Below, one piece after another: positions 31,911-43,279 of a DNA stretch of 64,000 nt (positions are counted from its first letter, which is position 1; each line of letters starts with the position of its first letter). Made by a program: the position numbers and the translations under genes. The stretch lies in contig JACMZG010001913.1 of assembly GCA_018340805.1 (NCBI GenBank), positions 25,810,092 to 25,874,091 of the forward strand. The letters are read 5' to 3'. The notes under the pieces were generated by a model. It made no database searches. It was given only the letters and a program-made list of their open reading frames with translations, and was not told the origin of the DNA. Origin of the DNA: Microvelia longipes. Lineage: Eukaryota; Arthropoda; Insecta; Hemiptera; Veliidae.

Positions 31911-32844
31911 CTGAAAACAAAAGAAGTTTTTATGTTAGAAGTCAAATTAAGTAGTGTGACAGTGGCTGAAGAAAATTTGTTCTACCCTTACACTAGACCA
32001 TGGAAAAACTCTAAACAATGATAGTGTTCAAGAGTCTAAAAACAAAACTCATTTTGTGTTTTATAAACAAAATTTTCCTAAAAATACAGGCAAAAAAAAC
32101 GTAACTAAAACCAAATCAGTTGCGGCCCGAAAAGCAGTTTACTGCTGGTCTTAAGTAGGAGTACCATTCAAACAACAATTTTTGTTTATTTTAATGTTTT
32201 GTACTAGCCAGGATCCTTAAATAGTAGGCGTAAGCCGGCATTTTTAATTTTTTACCAGTATTTTTCTGCATAATATAAAATATTTATTTATTTTTATATT
32301 AATAACACTTATTTTGTGATAATTACTATCAGCTGTAAAAACAAACATATTACAAATGTCTTCAAAGCTTTATTAATAAATCAAACAGGAGGCAATCCAT
32401 ATTAGTGGCCCCTCGACGTCGGCCACAAGGGTGTTGCCTTTATCGTTTTTTCATATTACCAGTTTATATAAGTAGCATACTGCCACGATATAAGCGAATT
32501 TTCAAATGTATCAGTCTAGAAACGTGGTTTGTTTACATTTTATTGCACTTGTTAATTAATAAAACCAGAACTAATGCTGATGATAACAATTACCGTCGTG
32601 TATTTAATAAACATTATTGTTAACCTGAAATAATGACTCTGGGAATATTTCAAGATATCATAGATGCGAAAAAACGATGCGATAGGATTGACATTATATT
32701 TCTTGGTACGAACAGATCAACTTCCACAACTATGGACTCACATCCTTTAGTAGAAGTTTGAATTTCTATAAAATCATTGTAATACATACTGATGCCAACA
32801 ATATAAATTTAACAACTATTTAATAAAAAAATAAGTTTACGCAC

Positions 32845-32912
32845 ATCAAGGTGTGGCATACCACATGCCAAGTCTAGCACTTCTTTGGTGCCTTTAACAT
32901 TAATATCAATAG
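32845..32912 (-). CDS. FAR locus 1, short NAD-binding exon (GT-motif exon)
   Basis: The minus strand reads AIDINVKGTKEVLDLACGMP, matching the conserved NAD_binding_4 stretch of FARs where iNv-GT-evL-La-m precedes the STAY motif. Acceptor TTATTGACTTTAG precedes it. A GTGCGT donor-like site follows GAT. Only 68 bp. The next exon (STAY/YxxxK catalytic region) was not convincingly found. A frame at 32788-32670 was considered and rejected. Confidence 0.65.
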
Positions 32913-33385
32913 CTAAAGTCAATAATAATAATAAATAATCAGTAATAATAAATAAACAAAAAAAATAATAATGAAAATAACAAAATAAAGCAACTTCGAT
33001 TTTTTCTTACTTTTCACATCACAACAATAACTTAATACGTCTTACTGTACTCTTCTTTTTTTCTTGAATAGTTAGTTAGTCTATTTTATTTAATTTATTT
33101 AAGATAAAAAATATTAATAATTATAATAGATTAAATAGTTAGTATTCTAATGTATAGTACTATTTTTTTATTAATTAATATTTATTAAGTTTAAATAGAA
33201 AATATAAACAATTAATATAACAATAACAAGGCAACTTCGACTCAGTGCCGCGCACAAGCTTTTGCTCATGCGGCTATACATATACATGTTTTGTTTTTTT
33301 TTTGTTTTTGTATTTAGCATGTTAAAAATTTTTTTCTAAAAAATGTTTTATTTTGTATGCTTTAAATTTTTTATGTATGTATGTA

Positions 33386-33414
33386 TAAATAAATAAATAA
33401 ATAAATAAATAAAT
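33386..33414. repeat. (AAAT)n microsatellite at a FAR exon end
   Basis: About seven AAAT units abut the end of the VVHSAA exon of FAR locus 1. Confidence 0.9.
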
Positions 33415-33479
33415 GTTCATTGAAATTAGTAGTCGCAGCACTGTGAACTACCATGTTTACTTCATTCTGGATCTTCAGT
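33412..33479 (-). CDS. FAR locus 1, NAD-binding exon with VVHSAA motif
   Basis: After an acceptor TTATTTTTAG the minus strand reads LKIQNEVNMVVHSAATTNFN followed by EH. This is the FAR segment V-x-x-V-x-H-x-A-A-x-x-x-F-x-E of the Rossmann fold. It runs directly into an (AAAT)n microsatellite (33386-33414), which probably destroyed or displaced the donor. It precedes 32845-32912 in the expected order. Confidence 0.7.
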
Positions 33480-33617
33480 CTAAAAATAAATCTAAATTAG
33501 TACATAAGCACTAACTTGTATTAACTTAGCTTCAGTAGTCACTTAATTATTAAGCACTGCTCGTTACTCATTTTGTCTGTATATTTTTCAAAGGAAATGC
33601 GCTAAAACTTTTTAAGA

Positions 33618-34970
33618 TAAATTTTTAATTTTTGGTAAAGACAATAGATGGGACTGGAATGACATCTTCTTACTTCTTTAAATGACTATATTTCCTATAG
33701 TCATCTAACTAATAATTAACCTAAAATACAATTCAAGTGAATTGATGTTATATAAATACAATTATATAACATCACAATGCAAGTGAATTTAAAAGGCTAA
33801 AATAAATTATTGAGGTACTTACAGAATAAAATGTTTAAAAAAGTTAGGATAAGCCAACTTAGTCTAAAAATCCTATTTCTACACATCAATCTCAAAAGCT
33901 AAAAATAAATTCAAATTCTCAGTAAATCTGAATTATAACATTTCTCAGTATGCCAGATTACAAATAAAATTAAATTTAACTTACTGTAATGGTAATATTC
34001 CCAGTCCATAGTTAAATAATATAAGAATATAAAACAAAAACTATTTTCCAACCGGATTAAATAAAAAACAACCAATAAAACTATCAACAAGCAAGCCAAC
34101 TCCATGGAAAGCAAAACCTTACTTAATGATTATTATAACCTGGTGGAGTATACATTATGTTAATAATTAATACGTTAATGTGAAACTGGATCATGTGAAG
34201 GAGCAAAAAGTTCACACCATGCTAAAACGTCAATACATATAAGTTATGCGGGTTTTTAGTATTATAGCTATGATTAGGCATAGCAATTCTTAAATATTAA
34301 GTTAACAGAAAACAGTCACAATAAATATTTTTAAGACTAAATAGTTGAAACAGTTAAACTAAGAGTTAATTATAAAAATAGCTACTAATTTTCAATTTTA
34401 TAAGTATAGCTCCGTATAACTTATTAATATCTCTAGAATCTTTCTTGAAATCGATACATACGAATTGATACAAGAGTTAGCTTGCTTATTTGATAGTTTT
34501 ATTGGCTGCTTTTTATTTAATCCGGTTGGAAAATAGTTTTTGTTTTATATTCTTATATTATTTAACTATGTACTGTAGTTTTTACCATTACAGTAAGTTA
34601 AATTTCATTTTATTTTTAATCTGGCATACTGAGAAATGTTGTAATTCAGATTTACTGAGAATTTTTATTCCTTTTAATGTTTTGAGATTTAAGTGTAAAA
34701 GTAGGATTTTTAGACTAAAATATTAAGTTTTTTTTATTTTTATTCATTAAGTACCTTATTTGTTTATATTAGCATTTCATATTAACTTGAATTATGATGT
34801 TACGTAAGTCTGCCATGAATTAATAATATCATTTGTATTTTAGGTTTATAGACATAAGTATGACTGAGGTTAGGCCAAATATTGTCATTTAAAGAAATAC
34901 GACGGACTGGAAATACGATGTTGTTATTCCAGTCTCATCCAGTGTCTTTAAAAAATTAAAAATTATATAC
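33618..34970. mobile_element. 1.35-kb imperfect palindrome (foldback/MITE pair) in a FAR intron
   Basis: The left arm (33618-34114) and right arm (34466-34970) are reverse complements with scattered mismatches and indels. Both contain ATAGTTAAATAATATAAGAA, CTATTTTCCAACCGGATTAA and TCTCAGTATGCCAGATTA in inverted positions. The outer ends carry GACAATAGATGGGACTGGAA and its partner TTCCAGTCTCATCCAGTGTC. The two mirrored ORFs (33911-34114 and 34490-34726) are by-products. A ~140-bp relative lies at 47154-47292. Confidence 0.8.
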
Positions 34971-35112
34971 AATGGTGACGAATACTAATAATCTTAAAAT
35001 TATTATTTTAAAGATAAAATCTGACTGAGCTTTAAACCTCAGCACTGCTAATTGTGCTAGTTGTTGAGGCTTAGTTCTGTATAACTAACTGGATAATTAT
35101 GGGCATTTGTTA

Positions 35113-35400
35113 TTAGGAACCCCTAAACGGATTTTGGAAACAACCCCAGCCCCAAGAAAAAAAAATAAGATTGATTTTTGTACCAAGTTTCATTTCGATC
35201 TGGAAAAGCTTTCGAAAGTTATCGTGTCCCATAGAAACGTCTAGGAGCACAATCTGGTACATAAATACATACATGAATATATATATTATATATTTTTTGT
35301 TACCTATCCTGCTGGGAAAGTCCAAGTTGCGGCTAGGTAATATCTCCATCGATAGGTATCAATTTGTCCCTAAAACTATCGTCTCTTTCCCTTAACCTTG
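35113..35400. repeat. Degenerate interspersed-repeat remnant
   Basis: The phrase ACCAAGTTTCATTTCGATCT plus AGTTATCGTGTCCCATAGAA resembles the conserved part of common insect repeats. No element ends are visible. Confidence 0.3.
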
Positions 35401-35536
35401 AGAAAAAATGCAATAATCAAAATAAACTATACTATTAAAAAACAACAAATGATAGTGCAGGAGCTTGAACGGAAAAACAATTTTTTAAATATATACTATA
35501 AATTCTAAAGAAGTAATATATTCGCCTATCCAGGGT

Positions 35537-35982
35537 GGAGGCTTTCATATGAATTCGCACGCTCGAAATTTTAGCATTTCCTGTTAGTCGTTTGCAAAAC
35601 ATGAAGATAAATTTTTTAAAGCTCATAAAGAAATCCAATATATCAAGTGTTTATAAATTAAAAATGGATGGCAACATCAAAAGTTATTAGCATTTGCAAT
35701 ATGACTTGAAAAATCCACGAAAAGTTGACATTTGTGATAGAAATTTGCTGACTTCTGATTTGAAAAATTATCAATTTATTTTGTGGTTCGACCAATGGCA
35801 TAAGTTAGGTTGTAGTTATCCAATTTTGAAGAACAAACAATCGACTTTTTAGAATTTTTCAGCTTTAAAAATGTTGTCTACAAGTGTCGTAAACGGCCTC
35901 CTAGAAACAACTTATTTCTAGAAACCTTATATTTGTGCGATATTTTACAATTTTGAGCGTGCTTTATCATATGAAGGCCTCC
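35537..35982. mobile_element. 446-bp TIR element (MITE)
   Basis: The left end GGAGGCTTTCATATGA and the right end, read in reverse complement, GGAGGCCTTCATATGA differ at one position. The similarity continues through GCACGCTC and AAATTxTA. The interior is non-coding. The target duplication is unclear. Confidence 0.6.
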
Positions 35983-36611
35983 GCTTTTCTTAGGCAGACT
36001 AGGGGATTTTCTTCAAAATTTAAGGTATATCTTCCAAAAAAATGAAAATATACCTTATATTTTGCTGGTTTGTCGTAGTACGAAATGAGTCACGTTTTAA
36101 TCCGGCTAGAGCTACCTGCTTGTGGCACCAGCCTTGAAAACTGTTTGTTTCTGGCACCATACTTTTTACCTTATTTCACGTCGAGATACCTCGAGACGTC
36201 GAGATTCCATATCTTGGTCTAATTCGTACCATGTATCATATTTTTTAATATAATACTTGATTAATATTTAATTAATTTCCTATTTAATTCAAATCACTTT
36301 TACATTAAGCAAGGGCCTTTAGCCACTGACCACTTTATGTCCTCCCTTTTAAAAGAAGTGTATTGTTGTGTTTGTGTATTTTGTTTGTTTATTATTATTA
36401 TTATATTACATGGCATTTTGTTCACGTTATCAGCCAATTTTTATCATAAGGGCTATTTCACGTTCCTCTTGCCTCCCTACGGCCCCCTCGTGGTCCCTTA
36501 TTGAACTGACTTTCTGGGTTAATGAGCTAACCTGGGTGAAACATGAGATGGGGGACCAAAATAAAAACTTATATAGCAATAAATTATATAAATTATTTAA
36601 TCTTTACTTAC

Positions 36612-36847
36612 TTCGCCTGATATTATTTGATCAAGGCGTTGCTGTGAAGATAATACTTTCTTGCTTCTTATCAGTAAATAAAAGCATTGAATATCGGGGT
36701 AGAGCCAGAGCAACTTCTCGACCAGAACTTGCGCTAGGAAGCCTGTGAAACCTGTTACGAAAATCGTCTTGCCGCGTAATACTGGACAGCCTAGGACAGC
36801 TCCGTGGGCTCTAGTTCTGGTCTCTCTATTATGTCCTTAGCTTCCAT
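36612..36847 (-). pseudogene. FAR locus 1, exon 1 (Rossmann/NAD-binding start), stop and frameshift
   Basis: The ATG at 36847 starts MEAKDIIERPELEPTELS, then an in-frame TAG (about 36793-36791), then AVQYYA, then a 1-bp loss before the Rossmann segment GKTIFVTGFTGFLAQVLVEK and PDIQCFYLLIRSKK. The exon ends GAA followed by a consensus donor GTAAGT at 36611. This is the N-terminal NAD_binding_4 start of fatty acyl-CoA reductase. The glycine motif reads TGFTGFLA, where FARs normally have TGxTGFLG, so the third Gly is Ala. Stop, frameshift and Gly loss together suggest a pseudogene. Confidence 0.8.
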
Positions 36848-37562
36848 TGTAAATAACTCCTCTTACATTAAAACAAAAACTGAAAAATAAATACAGTTCT
36901 TTTATTGAACGAACGTCAGTGAGTTTTTCATTAGACGGCTCAATGGCACGATATTTAATTCTTTGTTTGTTAGTTTGTATGTCTCGCGATAACTGCCGTA
37001 AAAATTGATCGATTTTGATCAGATTTGGTGTGCATGTTGCACTAATTACATGTCAGAGCCTTATAATTTTCGAAAAAAGTCCTAAATTGGTTTTCAAAAT
37101 GGCGGCTAATCTGGCGGACCACTTAAAAATTAATATTGTGTGAAAAATTCAAGTTGTGTATCGTTTGAAAGCTCTCAAAGAGTAGAAAAATAAAATATGT
37201 ATATATTTGGATAAAACTAATGACGAATTATTTTTTCATTATTTTTCCATTTTAGAAATAGAAAAATTAATGAAATAAAAATGCAGCAAAAATTGAAAAC
37301 TTAAAAAAATTATAAAAGGAATAATATAAATATTAATATAAGAAATAATATAAATCGTTAAAAATATTGTTGAAAGGCACTTGATTAGTGGAACTAAAAA
37401 TGGTTTATAAAACATGTTCCGAAAATTCAGCATTGCGGCCTTAATTTTGTGTAACAATTATTTTAATTAATTTTACAGTATTTCCAAGGTAAAGATCAAT
37501 TGTAATATATTGTAGATAGTAAGCGAGTACTTTTTACTGTCTATTACTAATAACCTCAATCT

Positions 37563-38290
37563 TGCAGCGAAGCAAGTCCCTTTTAAAGTGTTTATAAATA
37601 TACTCGTACACAATCTAGCGAAGCAAGTCTTTATTTTCTATACATAATTTACCATGCATTAATAAGCCATTCTACTATGCATACTCATAACTTTATGCAC
37701 TCTAGCGAGCGAAGCAAGCCCTTTTTTAATATGTAAAATCATATATATATACGCGACCAAACGAGCGAATTCAGTCCCTTTTTATTATCTAAATTATAAA
37801 TAACGCAATTTAGCAAGCGAAGCGAGCCTTTCGTGCTATTGATACCTAATATTAAGTAATATTAATATTACCTCTTTTTCGTATTATTAATACCTACAAT
37901 CAAGCCTATTCTAATCAATCAAGCGAGAGAAGCAAGCCCTTTTTACACTGCCTTATTATAAATATACACAATCTAGCGAGCGAAGCGAGCCTTACGTACA
38001 ATCATTTATTGTAACTACACTCAACCTAGCGAGCGAAGAAAGCCTTTTTTTAGTGTGTATTATTATTAATATGCACAATCTAGTGAGCGAAGCGAGCCTC
38101 TGCATACTAAATTCTGAATTCACGAAATAATACAATCGAAGGGAGCCCTTTATACACTGCATTATTATGCATAATCTAGCGAGCGAAGCGAGTCTTTTTA
38201 ACTATGTATTATTTTAAATATACGCATCCTAGCGAGCAAAGCGAGCCTTATTTGCACTGTATCATTATACGCAATCTATTAAATTTTTAC
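37563..38290 (+). repeat. Degenerate minisatellite with TAGCGAGCGAAGCGAGCC core
   Basis: About a dozen irregularly spaced units (roughly 45-70 bp apart) share the core CTAGCGAGCGAAGCGAGCC, followed by a T run and a variable ATTATTA-rich spacer. Clear units are at 37693, 37807, 37972, 38026, 38078, 38174 and 38229. The GAGCGAAGCGAG core also occurs, reversed, in the outer parts of the 5S-ended elements at 48.7 and 49.9 kb. No coding. Confidence 0.85.
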
Positions 38291-38444
38291 CATAGAATCA
38301 AAATATATCCTCAGAAACATGCCTTGTGAATCATTTTTTTATGGTTAAAATTGTGCTTCATAGGACTCAAAAGTGCGGATTCGTTATAGATGTTTTTGTT
38401 CCTTTGGGTTAAATAAAAATGACTCGGAGTCGATATGAGCACTT

Positions 38445-38480
38445 AAAGCCTGGCGACCTGGGTTCAAATCCTGGTAAATC
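38445..38480 (+). other. tRNA T-arm-like segment
   Basis: CTGGGTTCAAATCCTGG can form a T-stem/loop with a good B-box. No matching acceptor and anticodon arms are seen around it, so it is a SINE or tRNA relic at most. Confidence 0.3.
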
Positions 38481-38699
38481 CAGATATAAACGATACTATT
38501 TTATCTTTTTATTTATATTATATGAATTTAATTCATCATAATTCTGGGCAAATAATTCTGGACTGGTGGTCCGAATGCGGAGCATATTTCCTTTAGAATG
38601 TGTGCTTAACAATCATTTTCTTGCTTAAGGTTCCGGTTTATGCTTGAACTGTAACTTAATTATATAGCACTTTTTCACTTCTCCTCAGAAGTTTCAAAT

Positions 38700-39560
38700 T
38701 TACAACAGGACGGCTTACAACTTTGTAAGCTCGTCCTCCGAAAAGATATAGTTTCGTTTTATTCCGAGCAGTCTTTCATCCAGGCACTGACCTTGCTTAA
38801 TGATGCTCAACTTTTATGATCTACTTAAACCCATAAGACATGTCTTATGGAAACTAATCCTGGTCACATGTTTATTACGTAAACGGATTTCTTTGTGCCA
38901 ATTTTCAACTTAAACTAATATTTTTACTTTTCCTTATTTATACCGAAGGTTTATAGGAAGAGTATTGTGTTTCCGAAAAATCCGAAACAGGGGTGTCACC
39001 GTTATTATCCGTTTCAGGTGTTACCTCCAGAGAGGTTTTCACAAAGTTGTCTGTCTGTATGTATGTGTGTCAATTATTAACGTAGGTCCTATTTATTCTA
39101 TAGAGTTGAAACTTTGTGCAAAAACCAGTCTATAGCTGTAGTTGTGCCATCTGTAAAATAACTTTTTATGAAATTCGGTACAAGTGTATATCTTTTCGTA
39201 ATAGATAAGTTTCATTTCAGGAATGCAGAAAAATTATAAAAAATCATGAAATGCGGGAAAATGATGCGGTCGGATTAAGATTTTGACACGCGTGTAGCCA
39301 TTAATAAGACTGATATATATGTGCCAAGTTGTATCTTATTATCAGTAATTTTTATAAAATGACTTGTGCTCATTTTGTAACAACGAGCAGTGAACATATA
39401 ATAAAAAATCTAAATATGACCCAATTGATAAAAATTTTAGTAAAACATACCTTTAAGTAATAAATAGGTATACCAAGTTTCGTTTTAACACGACAAATAT
39501 ATCTTATATGGTTTTTGTTAAATTATAAAAGTTTCGCAGCATTGAGCGTGGTCAGGGTAT
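38700..39560. mobile_element. Element with 5S rRNA-like ends facing outward, copy A
   Basis: The left end (38761-38811, minus) reads GAGCATCATTAAGCAAGGTC, then AGTGCCTGGATGAAAGACTG and GGAATAAAACG, close to the 3' half of 5S rRNA. The right end (39537-39555, plus) carries GCAGCATTGAGCGTGGTCAG. The segments just inside both ends are also inverted repeats (CTTTTATGATCTACTTAAA and its partner). The interior, including TGATGCGGTCGGATTAAGAT (39263-39282), recurs inverted at 42030-42060. Confidence 0.65.
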
Positions 39561-40254
39561 ATATTTGCGTAAAAATGTGTTTTTAGTGTATGTACGTTTA
39601 AAAATTAAAACTTCATGTTATTTGTTATAAATTACTAATTTAAATAATTAAGATAATTTTTCCATGATTGTAGTATTTTAAATTAATAAAATGTTGACGT
39701 AAAATATAATAACATAAAATAACAAATACTTCTAACTTGATTGTATAAGTATAAGTAGCAACTTCTAAACCATTTGTAAGGTAACCACGGGTAACCCCGA
39801 TTTGTGGTTTTATTACTTATTATAAAAAAAAGAATTGTAATTTATTGTAAAGATCCACAATAAATTATTTATTTGCAAAAGTAACTTACTGTGTATCGTT
39901 GTCTCGCACTGGTCCTATCTCATACCCTAATAATGATTTAAATGATACGTAAATGGCTCTGGCCATAAGACATTATACTATTTAATGATATATCTAAAAA
40001 GTAGAGGTCAAATAAATTAACATAAATTACATTTACAACCGCATTATTATGGAATAACTATTTTTTGACATGATAATTACGCTTGTGATGCAGTTCTAAA
40101 TAATGGAAATACACCACACACACATTCTGGTTTTTTAGAAAATTTTTGAAAAATCGGTAAAATTCAAGGTTAATATTTACTACTATACTAAACTCAGGGT
40201 ACCTGAGTTCGATTCTTAGTTAGGATGATGAATTTTTTATTGTTTTTTTTACAA

Positions 40255-40335
40255 TATATAAATATATTATATAATATATTATATATATAATATATATATA
40301 TTATATATATATATATCTATATATATTATATTTTA
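40255..40335. repeat. TA-rich microsatellite
   Basis: Irregular (TA)n tract of about 80 bp. Confidence 0.85.
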
Positions 40336-41270
40336 ACTACAAAATATTTCTGGCACAAGAGCGTCCCTTGTCGGAATGATTTCTTTGACATGCTGTTTCC
40401 GTGCTTGACCATTTAACTCAATTATAATAATATAATAATAATATATTTATTTGTTTTAAATACAATTTCCTTTACAAATAGAGGTGTTAAATGATATTTA
40501 TACAATTTAATGAACTATTTCTGTTAAGATTAAAATATTAATGTGTAATTAGGAGAAATAACAGTTAATGAATGCAAAAACGACAAAAAAACTCATAGCA
40601 CTAAACAATGTAACAAAGAATTAATTACTTAAACTAGTCCTTTATTTTCTTGTTTAAAGATTTAATTGTAGAGAGTTTTTTAGAAAACAAAATTAATAAA
40701 TGAAAAAATTGATTCTTTTTACAAAAACATTATTAAAGAGATTAAAAATCTAATTCTATAAGAAAAATATACTTGCTTGATTGATTTAAATAATTAAACA
40801 TTAAAAAATAAGAGAAAATAGCAAACTGTTAAAATAAATCTATTAGAACAGTTTTGTTAAATAACTAAAAAATTAAGTTGTTCTTTGAGAAAACATTTGG
40901 TTTAGAAGTTAAATAATCAATTTAATTGCCTTTGGAAATTAATTACTAATAAATTATATAGTTGAACTCCAGGATAAAAAGATAGTAAAGACATATTCTT
41001 TGAAGGAATTAAATGAAGGACAGTGTAAAGAACAGGTGAATTAGTGTATCAGGGTTAGATGGCAGAGAGGACTATGTTAGTGAATTATCAAAAATATATA
41101 TTTTTTATTATGGAAATTTTTTATTATATTGGAGGATATAAAAGCTAATCTTATTTGAGCTATGAGTCTTGTTTTGAATATGGGAGCTCTCATTTTTAGA
41201 TAGTGTTCACAAATAGATGATAACGATGAGATGTGTCAATATGAAGGTGAGTAGGAACTATTAAGGACTC

Positions 41271-41690
41271 TTAATAGTTAATAAGTAGTAATCTTAATAA
41301 GTTATTCTCATATATGATCAAGGACTTGTAAATTGATGAAAATTTTGCATGATCTAGTTGACAGTCATCATGAGATCCTATGACAGCTAGAATATTTTTA
41401 TATTGAGTTACCCAGTTATACTGTGGCAAGTTGGATTTTGTTTTGTCTATTTCCACTAGAGTTTCAAGGGAAGCTTTTGGTAAGCGCTGTGAAGGCATAT
41501 AAGAAATTTTGAGCCATAAAGATGTCATTCGTTTAAAAACATTAGAAGAAATAGATAGAATTCCGCACTCAAGTCTCAATAAATAATGTGGTATACTTCT
41601 TGGTAAGTGCAGAATTGATTTAAAATAAGACGATTGAACCGATCGATATCTTCTAAGTATCTTGTTTACCCATACCAATTACTCAATTAT
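41271..41690 (-). pseudogene. Non-LTR RT, C-terminal fragment
   Basis: A 135-codon minus frame, with YFKSILHLPRSIPHYLLRLE near its start, matches the post-RT region of Jockey/CR1-type ORF2 (compare FIKKLLFLPQNTPNYQIYLE in the element at 1-3423). The RT core is absent and the fragment abuts a 5S-like element at 41747. Confidence 0.6.
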
Positions 41691-41746
41691 CAAGCAACTA
41701 ATCGTAACTCATTTTTTCTGTTTTTTAAAGGAAATGCATACATTTC

Positions 41747-42250
41747 CAGAGGGCATCCATACAGCACTGACTACGCTCAATGCTACTTAAGTTTTATGAT
41801 CCAACAAAAATCATGGATATGCTTGTCGTATTGAAACGAAACTTTGTGTAATTATTTATTAGGTAATAATATACACTTGTATCACATTTCAACTCAATTG
41901 AACCATTCTCCAATTTTTTCCAATTTACAAAAAAAACGTACACAAGTCATTTAAAAAATTAACTAATGATAATAATTAGATGAAACTTAGCACATATTTT
42001 AGTCTTATATATAGTCACATGCGTGCTAAATCTCAATCCAATCGCATTATTTTTCCGCGTTTAATGATTTTTAGAAATTTTTGCTGCCATTATTGCGGGT
42101 TAAAGACGTCATAAAAATATTTTCCGAATAGCACAACTTCAGCGGTAGATTGATTTTTCTACAAAGTATCAACTCTCTAGCATAAATACTATCATGGTTT
42201 AGATAATTTAAAATTTATATATCTGGGTATATTATTCTAAAGTTTTGTAC
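41747..42250. mobile_element. 5S-ended element, copy B (partial, inverted)
   Basis: 41747-41790 on the minus strand reads TTAAGTAGCATTGAGCGTAG, then TCAGTGC and TATGGATG, 5S-like. The following 300 bp contain the inverse of the interior of copy A (AATCCAATCGCATTATTTTT at 42034-42053 against 39250-39280). Only one end is recognised. Confidence 0.5.
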
Positions 42251-42314
42251 TAATGCACTTCCATTGTTTTTGGCCTATGGTTGTTTTCATGAAAGGTTCA
42301 ATTAACATTTCTCT

Positions 42315-42548
42315 CTAAGCTGACCTTGTTTCGCCAATAACTTTAGGAAGTTCAAAATTGCGTTTATAAAGTTGTTGTAAAGAAGTACTTTTAAACATAT
42401 AAACCAAATTTAGTATATTTAGTTCTTTGAAAAGAGGACCTGATCTTTGGTCTCTTTCCTTATGACACATTACTCTGACCATTGCTTTCTGTAAAACAAG
42501 TATTGTTTTTCTGACTTTACATGGACTTACATGGTAATCGTCTTGCAA
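42315..42548 (-). pseudogene. Non-LTR RT, C-terminal fragment
   Basis: A 77-codon minus frame (LQKAMVRVMCHKERDQRSGP, LFKELNILNLVYMFK) matches the post-RT region of Jockey/I-type ORF2. It is truncated at 42548 by the foldback element. Confidence 0.6.
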
Positions 42549-43275
42549 GTATGATAATCAAATTGCCTATTTGTGCTTTTCGTCGATAACTTTTGAATTT
42601 CAAATTTGAGCATACCATGATATGGACCTTTTCTAAAAGTACACTACAAACTAAACAGTTTGGTGCCCATACCACAAAATTCTGGCACTTTGTCATAGAG
42701 CTATCGTTTTACATAGCTCAGGATTATGAAGGAGGAGAGATTCACTGATGGGTCGAGATAATGATGTTTCAAACACCTTTATTTTTTAATAGGCAAGTCT
42801 TGTGGACTGATGAAGCAACTTTTAAAAGTGACGGTAAAGTGCCCTAGCAAATGTGATATTGGTAAAAAATCGTTGTTTGTAGTGCACTTACAGAAAAGGT
42901 CCATATCATGGTATGCTCAATTATGATATTAAAAAGTTGTCGACAAAAAACACAAATAGGCAATCTGATTACCATACTTGCAAGACAATTACCAAAAAAT
43001 GATTGCTTATTTAAACTCCTGGTAATCGATTTGGTGGGGGTAGATACCTATTTTACGGTGATTGCTCCATTAGAAGCTGAGTTAGTCGGGGTGATGTATT
43101 CTGGTGTACCAAATTTCGGAATTCAAACATTAGTGAAAGTAGTTGTGTATGTCAAACGATAGCTCTATGACAAAATGCCGAAATTTTGTGGTATGGGTAA
43201 CAAATAGTTTAGTTTGTAAAGTTTAGAAAAAGTCCATATCATGGTTTACTCAAATTTGAAATTCAAAAGTTTTTT
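42543..43275. mobile_element. Foldback element with three related arms and a transposase scrap
   Basis: 42585-42712 is inverted against 43145-43275 (shared TCATAGAGCTATCGTTT and TACCACAAAATT). 42543-42650 is also inverted against 42875-42990 (shared CTTGCAAGTATG, GCATACCATGATATGGACCT). At 42785-42846 the plus strand reads NRQVLWTDEATFKSDGKV, like the first catalytic Asp region of mariner/Tc-type or related DDE transposases. It stops soon after, so the element is non-autonomous. Confidence 0.6.
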
Positions 43276-43279
43276 GAAT

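Noticed and set aside
32670..32788. Possible FAR exon (STAY region) on the minus strand after TTGGCATCAG
   Set aside because: The frame with weak FAR resemblance does not join in phase with the upstream exon, and the phase-compatible frame has stops. A plus-strand 42-codon ORF overlaps and is equally plausible by chance.
33911..34726. Two similar hydrophobic ORFs on opposite strands
   Set aside because: They are mirror images created by the 1.35-kb palindrome, not a gene pair.
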